Positions 7,287 through 13,858 of a stretch of 16,202 bases of DNA are shown in pieces. A model generated the notes under the pieces. It did no database searches. It worked only from the letters and a program-made list of their open reading frames with translations, and had not been told where the DNA came from. The position numbers were made by a program, and so were the translations under genes. Each line of letters begins with the position of its first letter. Position 1 is the stretch's first letter. Source of the DNA: Dehalococcoidia bacterium (GTDB lineage: Bacteria; Chloroflexota; Dehalococcoidia; UBA2979); the NCBI GenBank assembly GCA_030745285.1, contig JASLOV010000012.1:1-16202 (forward strand), written 5' to 3'.

Positions 7287-8068
7287 CGGGCAGGTCCTCG
7301 CAGGATCGTGCCGCCGTCGACCGGGATGATGACGCCGGTGATGTAACGCGCCTCGTCGGAGACGAGGAAGAGCGCGGTGTTGCCGATGTCCCAGCCGGTG
7401 CCTTCGATCTTCAGCAGCGAGGCGTGACGACGGCGGTCGCGCAGCTCGTCGCTCATGCCCGCGGAGTAGACCATCGGCGTGTAGACCGGCCCCGGCGCAA
7501 TGCAGTTGACGCGGATGCCATCGGGCGCATGGTCCACGGCCATCGCTTGCGTCAGCGCGATCACCGCGCCCTTCGAGGTCGAGTACGAGGTCAGCCCGCG
7601 TGGCCGCAGCGCGGAGATCGAGGAGATGTTGACGATCGCCCCTCCGCCACTCTCCTTCATCGCCGGGATGGCGTGCTTGCTGGCGAGCATCATCCCCGTG
7701 ACGTTGACGCGCATGACCTGTTCCCAGTCCGACTCGTCGACCTCGACGACGCTGCCCCGTCCGCCGATGCCGACGTTGTTGTGGAGGATGTCGAGCCGGT
7801 CCCAGCGCGAGACGGCCTCGGCGGCCATCGCGCGGCAGTCTTCATCGGCAGTGACGTCCGCCTGCTGGACCACCGCCTCGCCGCCCTCCTCCTCGATCAT
7901 CGCCAGCGTCGCCTCGGCAAGTTCGGGTTCGCGGTCAACGAGCAGCACCCGTGCGCCCTCGCGCGCGAACAGCACGGCCGCCGCCCGGCCGTTGCCGATA
8001 CCGTCTGCCCGGGACCCCGCCCCGGTGACAATCGCGACCTTGCCGGCCAGCCGTTCTCCGGAAGGCAT
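7283..8068 (-). CDS. Short-chain dehydrogenase/reductase (classical SDR)
   Basis: This 261-residue classical SDR has TGAGSRADGIGNG (15-27) as its Rossmann glycine motif, with a few extra residues inside the usual TGxxxGIG. D45 at the end of the second beta strand favours NAD(H) over NADP(H). HNNVG (96-100) replaces the common NNAG. The catalytic set is N122, S149/S150, Y162 and K166 (YSTSK). The C-terminal VDGGT motif is present. It should oxidise an alcohol or reduce a ketone; the substrate is unknown. ATG 8066-8068 has a strong GAGGGGGG Shine-Dalgarno. It lies 56 bases downstream of the selenoprotein gene on the same strand and may be co-transcribed. It could act on a hydroxyacyl-CoA, but nothing proves this. 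Confidence 0.9.
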   Translation of the reverse strand: MPSGERLAGKVAIVTGAGSRADGIGNGRAAAVLFAREGARVLLVDREPELAEATLAMIEEEGGEAVVQQADVTADEDCRAMAAEAVSRWDRLDILHNNVGIGGRGSVVEVDESDWEQVMRVNVTGMMLASKHAIPAMKESGGGAIVNISSISALRPRGLTSYSTSKGAVIALTQAMAVDHAPDGIRVNCIAPGPVYTPMVYSAGMSDELRDRRRHASLLKIEGTGWDIGNTALFLVSDEARYITGVIIPVDGGTILRGPAR

Positions 8069-8124
8069 CGCATCCCCCCTCGTCTCAGACCCTCTTGTGC
8101 CGGGGCCTCGTATCGGAAGAAGGC

Positions 8125-8820
8125 CTAGCGCCCGGCCTCCAGCTGTTCCTTCTGCCAGCCGTAGTCAACATCGCCCTCGTAGAACTTCTCCGGGTGTTCG
8201 ATCGCCCAGAGCTGCTTGCGGATGATGTAGTTATCCGGCTCCAGAGGGAACGCCTGCTTCAGCAGCTCGATCGCGCCGTCGCGTTCGCCGCGGCGCACGG
8301 CCGCGCCCGCCTCGCGGAAGAGCCGCAGCGCCTGTTCCGACCACTCGTGCTCCTGGCCGTCCTCCGGGAACTCGGCCGCGTTTGTGTCGAGCCAGCGCTC
8401 GACCAGCTCCCGCGTTTCGCCGCGGCGGACCTCGAAGCCCCCGGCGATGGCGCTATCGAGGCGGCCGTCCGCGCTGATCAGGACGCCGTTGGGGATCGCC
8501 TTGAAGCCGAAGGCCTCGCCGAGCATGTTCTCCGCATCGAGCACCGTCGGGAAGGCGCCGAGCGTTGGTTCAGCGTAGGGCCGGGGCGCATCCGACCCCT
8601 GTGCGTCCATCGCCACGGAGAGGAACGCGAATCCATCGTCGCCGCGCTCTTCCACGAATTGCTGCCAGACCGGCAGCTGTCCGCGGCAGGCTCACCACGA
8701 GGCCCACATGAACACAAGCAGCTTCTTGCCGCGGAACGAAGACAGCTCAACCGGGTTACCATCAAGGCCGGGAAGCACGATGTCAGGCACCGTCTCCCCG
8801 ACTTGCACGAACTTGCTCAC
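8125..8820 (-). CDS. Thioredoxin-fold selenoprotein (redoxin/TlpA-like), in-frame UGA = Sec43
   Basis: Read through one TGA (8692-8694), this is a continuous 231-residue frame. Residues 1-40 are the typical redoxin N-terminus (VGETVPDIVLPGLDG, then SSFRGKKLLVFMWA). The active site is WASW-U43-A-C45-R46. U43 sits where the first Cys of a thioredoxin-like oxidoreductase belongs. Downstream the fold continues: VWQQF helix, FAFLSVAMDAQG strand, AIP with candidate cis-Pro P110, NGVLISADGR strand. A C-terminal helical extension (about 150-231) ends EKFYEGDVDYGWQKEQ and is TPR-like in its middle. No signal peptide is seen, so it is cytosolic. GTG 8818-8820 is chosen because AGGAGG lies six bases upstream. 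A SECIS-like hairpin follows the TGA. It is probably a thiol-dependent peroxidase or disulfide reductase. The alternative is a nonsense mutation or sequencing error. Confidence 0.85.
8641..8691 (-). promoter_or_regulatory. Bacterial SECIS element (selenocysteine insertion)
   Basis: On the mRNA, directly after the UGA, GCUGCC (8677-8672) pairs perfectly with GGCAGC (8666-8661) around the loop GGUCU (8671-8667). The loop begins 21 nucleotides after the UGA. This is inside the usual bacterial SECIS range, and guanines come first in the loop. The GGUCU string recalls the E. coli fdhF SECIS loop bound by SelB (from memory). An outer stem, GCCGCG (8687-8682) with CGCGGC (8646-8641), can extend it. 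All of it lies in coding sequence, as bacterial SECIS elements do. Confidence 0.85.
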
Positions 8821-8826
8821 ACCCAA

Positions 8827-8832
8827 CCTCCT
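8827..8832 (-). promoter_or_regulatory. Shine-Dalgarno deciding the selenoprotein start
   Basis: AGGAGG on the minus strand, six bases before GTG 8818-8820. It selects this GTG over the in-frame ATG at 8895, which would add 25 residues not resembling a redoxin N-terminus. Confidence 0.75.
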
Positions 8833-8843
8833 CGGTCGCGGTG

Positions 8844-8852
8844 AGCCTATCA
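8844..8852 (-). promoter_or_regulatory. Extended -10 promoter of the selenoprotein gene
   Basis: TGATAGGCT on the minus strand fits an extended -10 (TG, one base, then TAGGCT, which matches TANNNT). Transcription would start near 8837, giving a leader of about 17 bases that opens at the Shine-Dalgarno. No good -35 is present at 16-18 bases; extended -10 promoters can do without one. Confidence 0.45.
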
Positions 8853-8940
8853 CGGCGAGCCAGACGCCCCGGTCAGCCGGGTGGCGCGGATTCACCTGCG
8901 ACCGCGGCCGGCCTCGCCTTGAGCGATCGTGAGAGCGAGC

Positions 8941-8968
8941 GGGACGAGCGCTAGCCGTCCCTCGTCCC
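8941..8968 (-). terminator. Possible hairpin terminator after the second crotonase
   Basis: GGGACGAG (8941-8948) and CTCGTCCC (8961-8968) are perfectly complementary around a 12-base loop. It lies 45 bases beyond the crotonase stop codon, between that gene and the selenoprotein promoter. No T-run follows on the minus strand, so intrinsic termination is uncertain. Confidence 0.35.
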
Positions 8969-9013
8969 GGTACGCGGCGCGCGGGGAGGCCGCCCGCGAT
9001 GGCGGCTCGCCGG

Positions 9014-9820
9014 TTACTCGCCCGTGAACTGCGGCGGGCGGCGCTCCGAGAAGCTGAGACGCGACTCCTGCACGTCGTGCGGGGCGCGCCGGGCGAAGTT
9101 CAGGCCGAGCGTCTCGTAGCGCAGCGCCTCCTCGAGGCCGACGTTGAGGTTGTGCTGGATCACCCGCTTCGCGCTGCGCATCGCCACCGGCGGCCAGAAC
9201 GATATCTGGTCCGCCAGCGCCACGGCGTCATCGATCAGGGTGTCGGCCGAGCCCAGCCGATCGAGCAGGCCGATGCGGTAGGCCTCGTCGGCATCGACGT
9301 TGCGTGAGGAGAAGATCAGGTCGGTCGCGCGCGAGTAGCCGACGATGCGCGGCAGGAAGAAGCTCATGCCGGAGTCGGGCGAGAGGCTGCGCTCAAGGAA
9401 GACCGTCTTGAAGCGAGTGTTCTCGGAGCCGACACGCATGTCGCAGGCGAGCGCCAGGCTCATGCCGGCGCCGGCTGCGGCACCGTTCACCGCCGCGATC
9501 GTCGGCTTGGTGAGGTTGTAGATCGACATCGCCTGCTTGCCTACCCAGCCCATCTCGTCCAGGCGCTCGTTCTGCGGGGCCACGCCCTCGTTCGGGCCGG
9601 TGCCGCTGGTGAGGTCCGCGCCGGAACAGAAGCCACGCCCGGCGCCGGTGACGACGATGGCGCGCACGTCGTCGTCATCGCCCAGCTCTGCGAAGGCAGC
9701 GCGCTGCTCGTTCTGGAGGTCGCGGTTGAGGGCGTTCAGCTTCTCCGGCCGGTTGAGCGTGATCAGGCCGACGTGGCCGCCCTCGCCGGTGCGCTCAACC
9801 GTCAACTCGTCGTAGGTCAT
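9014..9820 (-). CDS. Crotonase-family enoyl-CoA isomerase, PaaG-like
   Basis: This 268-residue crotonase starts at ATG 9818-9820 behind GGGGGA. The oxyanion loop GRGFCSGADL (61-70) and NGAAAGAGMSLALACDMRV (112-130) define the family. The first hydratase glutamate is replaced by S121 in GAGMSLALACD. The second site is not Glu either (FKTVFLERS). Instead the protein has PDSG (148-151), whose D149 matches the acid found in PaaG-type isomerases of phenylacetate degradation and dienoyl-CoA-isomerase-like enzymes. Its C-terminus, ESRLSFSERRPPQFTGE, is the usual crotonase closing helix. Isomerisation of a ring or chain enoyl-CoA is more likely than hydration. It lies between the M3 peptidase and the selenoprotein on the same strand. 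No other phenylacetate genes are present, so I give no symbol. Confidence 0.85.
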   Translation of the reverse strand: MTYDELTVERTGEGGHVGLITLNRPEKLNALNRDLQNEQRAAFAELGDDDDVRAIVVTGAGRGFCSGADLTSGTGPNEGVAPQNERLDEMGWVGKQAMSIYNLTKPTIAAVNGAAAGAGMSLALACDMRVGSENTRFKTVFLERSLSPDSGMSFFLPRIVGYSRATDLIFSSRNVDADEAYRIGLLDRLGSADTLIDDAVALADQISFWPPVAMRSAKRVIQHNLNVGLEEALRYETLGLNFARRAPHDVQESRLSFSERRPPQFTGE

Positions 9821-9947
9821 CGCTTCCCCCTGCCGCCGCCATCGCTTCGTCTGCGCCCGCAAGGATAGCGGCGACGCCGGAGTTGTCGAGGGCGCTTCGG
9901 CCCGCGTTCGCCGCCCGAAACCTACTCGCAGGCCGCCGGCAAGTCGC

Positions 9948-11933
9948 CTATTCGGTGAGCCCGAGGTCACGCAGGAAGGCATCGGTGTTCGGCTCTCGCC
10001 CGAGGAAGTCGCGCACGAGCACGTCGCCATCGACGGTCCCGCCTCGCTCCAGGATCAGCCGACGGTAGTCGCCGCCGACTTCGGCATCGTCTAGGCCGGC
10101 CTGCTCGAAGCGGGTGAACATGTCGTCGCCGAAAACCTTCGACCACATGTAGCCGTAGTAGCCGGCGTCGTAGCCGAAAAGGTGGCCGAACCCGGCCTGG
10201 AAGTGAGTCTCCTCCGGGAACTCGAAGCCGGCGACATCGTGCAGCTCCCGCGCGATCGCGTCCGTGTCCTTCTGCCGCCCGTTCGCGTGGTATGCGAGGT
10301 CGATTCGCCCGAAGTAGATCTGGCGCAGCGCGGCGATGCCGGAGCCGACGTTCTTCGCCGCGACGATGCGTTCGACCAGCGCGGCCGGGATCGGCTCGCC
10401 GGTCTGGTAGTGGCGAGTGAAGGACTGCAGCAGTGCGGGGTCCCAGCACCAGTGCTCCAGCATCTGCGAGGGCGCCTCAACGAAGTCACGCTCGACGCTG
10501 GTGCCCGAGAACCGCCGGAATCGGGACCGTGTCATTACCTGGTGGAGGATGTGGCCGAACTCGTGAAAGAGCGTCACCACCTCCGAGTGGCGCAACAGCG
10601 AGGGCGTCTCCTCCGAGGGCTTCGTGAAGTTGGCGACGATGGCGCTGGCTGGCGCACGGTAGCCGCCGTCCGCCAGCCGCCGTCCGCTGCGCAGTGTGAA
10701 TGCCGCCGCGTGACCGAACTTATCGGGGCGCGGGTGCAAGTCCATGTAGAAGTGGGCCACCGTCTCGCCCCCGTCTTCGACGGCGAAGAGCCGCACGTCC
10801 GGGTGCCATGCCTGCCCCTCCGGCTGCGGCACGAAGCGCACGCCGACGAGCCGCTGGTAGGCGTCGAAGAGCCCATCCAGCACAGCCTCGAGCGGGAAGT
10901 ACTTCGCTACCTCGAACTGGTCGATGTCGTGCTGCTCTCGCAGCACGCGCTGCATGTAGTAGCGCCACTCCCAGATCTCGACGCCATCGGCCTGCTGGCC
11001 AAGATGCTCCGCCTTCGAGGCCGAGAGCTCCCTGAGGTCCCGTTCCGCCTTGGGGCGGACGCGCTGCTCTAGGTCGATGAGAAAATCGAGTGCCGCCTGC
11101 GGCTCCTTCGCCATCTTCACCTCGAGCACGTAGGCCGCCCACGAGTCGTAGCCGAGCACTGACGCAACTTCGTCGCGCACGGTGATCGCCTCGCCGAGGC
11201 TCTCGACGTTCTTGTCGGCCGCCTTGTTGTGGTTCTTGAGGAAGAGCTCGCGTCGCAGGTCGCCGTCATCGGCGGACTCCATGAAGGGATAGAACTCCGG
11301 ATAGTCGAGCGAGACACGGTAGCGATCCTCGCCGTCGACTGTTTCGCGGCTCAGGCCGGCGACGTACGGGTCGGGCAACCCGGACAGCTCCTCGCGCGTG
11401 ACGATCACCGCATCCTCGTACTCGTCGATGTTGCGCGAGAAGTCGATGCTGAGCTTGACCAGCCGCTCCTTCAGCTCACGCAGCCGGTCGCGTTGGTCGC
11501 GCTCCAGCTCCATGCCATTGCGGCGGAAGTCGCGCAACGAGAATTCGAGCAGCCGCGCTTCGTCGCCGTCGAGTGCCCCTGCTTCGTCTCCGCCAGCGAA
11601 CTCGCGCAGCGCCTCGTAGACATCCTCGCGGAAGCCGAGGCCGGTACTGTAGGTGTCCAGCTTCTCCTCGTACTCGTGGGCGGTGTCCCGCAATTCCTTC
11701 TCGGATGCGACGTAGGCGAGGAACGTGAACCGCCCGTTAGCGTCGCCGAGCGCCTCGCCGACGTCCTCGAGCGGGGCCACCGTGTTCGCGAACGTGCGCT
11801 CGCCCGACGGGACCGCGACGAGCGCATCGAGCAGCTCGTCACAGCGCACGATGGCGGCGTCGACGCCCTGGCGGATCGCGTCCACCGTGACGCTCGTGTA
11901 GTCGAAGAGCACGTTGCCGGGTGATTCAGCCAT
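9948..11933 (-). CDS. M3-family zinc oligoendopeptidase (thimet/oligopeptidase A-like)
   Basis: This 661-residue protein has the family's full length. The zinc site is HEFGH (457-461), where H457 and H461 bind zinc and E458 activates water. E486 in FVEAPSQMLEHW is the third ligand. The C-terminal GYDAGYYGYMWSKVFGDDMF (587-606) carries the tyrosines that bind the peptide carbonyl. The N-terminal 400 residues are the helical channel domain that limits substrates to short peptides. No signal peptide is present, so it works in the cytoplasm on peptides released by proteases. ATG 11931-11933 has GGAGG five bases upstream. It sits downstream of the LLM gene on the same strand, separated by 139 bases with tandem repeats, and 127 bases before the crotonase. 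All catalytic residues are intact. Confidence 0.93.
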   Translation of the reverse strand: MAESPGNVLFDYTSVTVDAIRQGVDAAIVRCDELLDALVAVPSGERTFANTVAPLEDVGEALGDANGRFTFLAYVASEKELRDTAHEYEEKLDTYSTGLGFREDVYEALREFAGGDEAGALDGDEARLLEFSLRDFRRNGMELERDQRDRLRELKERLVKLSIDFSRNIDEYEDAVIVTREELSGLPDPYVAGLSRETVDGEDRYRVSLDYPEFYPFMESADDGDLRRELFLKNHNKAADKNVESLGEAITVRDEVASVLGYDSWAAYVLEVKMAKEPQAALDFLIDLEQRVRPKAERDLRELSASKAEHLGQQADGVEIWEWRYYMQRVLREQHDIDQFEVAKYFPLEAVLDGLFDAYQRLVGVRFVPQPEGQAWHPDVRLFAVEDGGETVAHFYMDLHPRPDKFGHAAAFTLRSGRRLADGGYRAPASAIVANFTKPSEETPSLLRHSEVVTLFHEFGHILHQVMTRSRFRRFSGTSVERDFVEAPSQMLEHWCWDPALLQSFTRHYQTGEPIPAALVERIVAAKNVGSGIAALRQIYFGRIDLAYHANGRQKDTDAIARELHDVAGFEFPEETHFQAGFGHLFGYDAGYYGYMWSKVFGDDMFTRFEQAGLDDAEVGGDYRRLILERGGTVDGDVLVRDFLGREPNTDAFLRDLGLTE

Positions 11934-11977
11934 TCGATCCTCCGTTGGCTCGAGGTGAGTGCGAGCGTCGATGCGGA

Positions 11978-12000
11978 CGTTGGTGTGAGCGTTGGTGTGA
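11978..12000. repeat. Short direct repeat CGTTGGTGTGA, two copies
   Basis: The 11-mer CGTTGGTGTGA occurs at 11978-11988 and 11990-12000, period 12, in the gap upstream of the M3 peptidase start. It is part of a repeat-rich 139-base spacer that also holds the 11-bp array at 12033-12076. Confidence 0.7.
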
Positions 12001-12032
12001 AGGAACGAAGATACCCGCGCTGCGCCCGCGCG

Positions 12033-12076
12033 TCGCTGCCCGGTTGCTGTCTGGTCGCTGCCTGGTCGCCGCCTAG
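12033..12076. repeat. 11-bp tandem repeat, four copies, overlapping a stop codon
   Basis: Units are TCGCTGCCCGG (12033-12043), TTGCTGTCTGG (12044-12054), TCGCTGCCTGG (12055-12065) and TCGCCGCCTAG (12066-12076). The consensus is TCGCTGCCTGG. The last unit contains the stop codon of the LLM oxidoreductase (12073-12075, minus strand). I see no strong hairpin in it. Confidence 0.8.
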
Positions 12077-12993
12077 TCAGTGGGCCAGGCGTCCGCGACG
12101 GCCGCGCGCACCTCGCCGAGGCGGGTGAGCGAGGCCAACGTCTTCGGCTGGGCCTGCACGATCGAGCGCATGATCACGTCCGTGTAGCCCAGTTCCGCCA
12201 GCTCACGGAAGCGCCCGGCCACGGTATCGATGCTGCCGTAGATCAGCGCGTCCGGGTCGAAGCCGCGGTAGCGACCGGCCACCGGCCCGGCGGTGGGCTC
12301 CGCCTCTTCGTCGCTCTCGCCGACGTAGACATCGCGCCGGATCGGGTAGGCCGCCGGCGGGCGGCCATGGGCCTCGCTGCGCTCGCGGTGGAAGCGAGCC
12401 AGGTGGCGGGCCTGCTCCATCGTCAGCTCCGGCCCGGCCAGCCAGGCCTCCCCCAGCCGGGAGGCGCGGTCGATCGAGGGCTCGACGCTGCCGCCGATCC
12501 AGATGTCGACCGGCTCCGGCGGCAGCGGCGAGATGCTGGCGCCCTCGATGTGGTAGCGGCCGTCGCTGCTCACGGTCTCGCCGGCCAGCAGGCGGCGCAC
12601 GATGCTCAGGCCCTCCTCGAAGAGCGAGGGGCGGTGCTTGATGTTCGCGCCGATCCCCGCGAACTCCTCGGGCCCGCGCCCGATCGCGCACTGGACGATG
12701 AACGGGCCGGTGGCGATCGAGGCCAGCGTCCCCACCTGCTCGGCGATCAGCACCGGGTTCCACATCGGGATCAGGAAGAGCGCGCCGGCCGGGGCGTCGC
12801 CCCACTCCGCCAGCAGCCGGCCGAGCATCGGCACGTTCTGGTAGTACGGCACCGGCGTGAGGTGGTGGTCGCCGACGAAAAGCGAGTCGAGCCCGGCGTC
12901 GCGCGCCGCGGCGGCACGCTCGATCATCATCCGCGCGCCTGCGCGTACGTCCTCGACCGCGTGCCTACTCGTCAGCGAGACGCCTACCCGCAT
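12073..12993 (-). CDS. LLM-class flavin-dependent oxidoreductase
   Basis: This 306-residue protein belongs to the luciferase-like monooxygenase superfamily (TIM barrel; FMN or F420). Typical pieces are MRVGVSLTSRHAVED at strand 1, RDAGLDSLFVGDHHL in the first barrel turns, ASIATGPFIVQCAIGRGPEEFAG, and HRPSLFEEGLSIVRRLLAGETVSSDGRYH. PVDIWIGGSVEPSIDRASRLGEAWL is the flavin-phosphate-binding signature region. Members oxidise alkanes, aldehydes, sulfonates or cyclic ketones, or reduce F420; sequence alone does not tell which. ATG 12991-12993 begins the conserved first strand and has a GGGGGAAGG site upstream. An in-frame ATG at 13068 would add 25 Arg/Ala/Gly residues that do not fit. It is the first gene of the minus-strand run that leads through the M3 peptidase to the SDR. 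Confidence 0.9.
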   Translation of the reverse strand: MRVGVSLTSRHAVEDVRAGARMMIERAAAARDAGLDSLFVGDHHLTPVPYYQNVPMLGRLLAEWGDAPAGALFLIPMWNPVLIAEQVGTLASIATGPFIVQCAIGRGPEEFAGIGANIKHRPSLFEEGLSIVRRLLAGETVSSDGRYHIEGASISPLPPEPVDIWIGGSVEPSIDRASRLGEAWLAGPELTMEQARHLARFHRERSEAHGRPPAAYPIRRDVYVGESDEEAEPTAGPVAGRYRGFDPDALIYGSIDTVAGRFRELAELGYTDVIMRSIVQAQPKTLASLTRLGEVRAAVADAWPTD

Positions 12994-13122
12994 CGATGCG
13001 CCCTTCCCCCACCCAGCACAGCCCGGCACGTGCCCGGCACGGCGCTGCGCCGCGCTATTGTGCGACATCCGGCGCGCCCGGTGCTTGAGCGGTGACCGAC
13101 GCTACCGCCGATCGCCGCTACC

Positions 13123-13695
13123 ATGAGATCGATGGTCGACGATCTGCTCAACGGCAATCCCTACGGCAACCTCTCGCTCGGACTGGACATTCGCGCGTCA
13201 CGGGTGCCGCTCGACAACCACCAGCTGGTCGGTGAGCTGTGGGTAGGCGGCAGCTTCACCGCGCTCGGCGAACCGTTCGCCGAAGACGCCGTCGACAACG
13301 CCTGGCTCGTCGACTGCGCCGGAGAGTTGCCACGGGAGCTGATGGCTCGGGCCGCCCGCTCCTTCTGGCGGGTGTTCGAGGACATCGAGTGGATCCCGGG
13401 GTCGTACGACCGCATCGATGCACTCGCGCAGCAACTGGCCGGCGCCCTGCGCGGCAACGCGGACGCGCTGACAGGCGACCAGCCGGAGGGGGGTTCGGGC
13501 GGTGCCTCAGCGGACGCCCAACCACCAGAGCGCGTCTATGTCTTCTGCAAGCAGGGATTCAATCGCTCCGGACTGCTCACGGGGCGCATCCTTCGAGCGC
13601 TCGGAACGCCGCCGCAGGACGCCGTCACACAGCTTCGCGAACTGCGTCCCGGCGCACTGACCAACGAGACGTTCGTCGACCTGATCCACCGCTAG
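13123..13695 (+). CDS. Dual-specificity-phosphatase-like cysteine phosphatase
   Basis: This 190-residue protein has VYVFCKQGFNRSGLLTGRILRALG (138-161). It contains the C-x5-R phosphate loop with nucleophile C142, arginine R148 and the following S149. The usual histidine before the cysteine is Phe (F141). Candidate general acids are D64 or the acidic E87/D88 stretch; I cannot choose. A Gly/Ser/Pro-rich insert (about 119-135) separates the N-terminal half from the P-loop. The fold resembles small atypical DSPs and PTP-like phosphatases acting on phosphoprotein, RNA or phosphoinositide. Start at ATG 13123 or ATG 13132; neither has a good Shine-Dalgarno. It is divergent from the LLM gene with about 130 bases between. 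Substrate is unknown. Confidence 0.75.
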   Translation: MRSMVDDLLNGNPYGNLSLGLDIRASRVPLDNHQLVGELWVGGSFTALGEPFAEDAVDNAWLVDCAGELPRELMARAARSFWRVFEDIEWIPGSYDRIDALAQQLAGALRGNADALTGDQPEGGSGGASADAQPPERVYVFCKQGFNRSGLLTGRILRALGTPPQDAVTQLRELRPGALTNETFVDLIHR

Positions 13696-13772
13696 CTGCG
13701 GGCTCGACCTCCGGCTCAGTGCGGCACGTTCGAAGGTCACATGCAATGCCGCGCCAGTTGTAGTACATTCGG

Positions 13773-13787
13773 CGCGCTCGAAGCGCG
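13773..13787. promoter_or_regulatory. Perfect inverted repeat upstream of the thiolase, possible operator
   Basis: CGCGCT (13773-13778), spacer CGA, AGCGCG (13782-13787). It lies just after the AT-richer TAGTACATT patch (13761-13769), which may hold the -10, and 71 bases before the thiolase start. Position suits a repressor site or a leader hairpin. The -35 is not convincing. Confidence 0.35.
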
Positions 13788-13858
13788 ATGAGCGGGCGTC
13801 GTGTTCGCCACACCGTCGAGCGCACGGGAACAGGCCCGGAACGGGCATGGGGGTGAAC

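Noticed and set aside
8692..8895. Stand-alone 67-residue protein ending WASW, and a separate 176-residue protein at 8125-8655
   Set aside because: They are the two halves of one redoxin fold in the same frame, split only by the TGA. The second half has no start signal of its own. The Shine-Dalgarno and SECIS hairpin support one selenoprotein.
9821..10030. N-terminal extension of the second crotonase to 10030
   Set aside because: It overlaps the M3 peptidase frame, reads like random Arg/Ser/Thr sequence, and ATG 9818-9820 has a proper ribosome-binding site at the conserved family start.
12994..13122. Promoters in the LLM/phosphatase divergent gap
   Set aside because: TATTGT (plus) and CACAAT (minus) near 13057 could be -10 elements, but neither has a -35 at a proper distance, so I do not list them.
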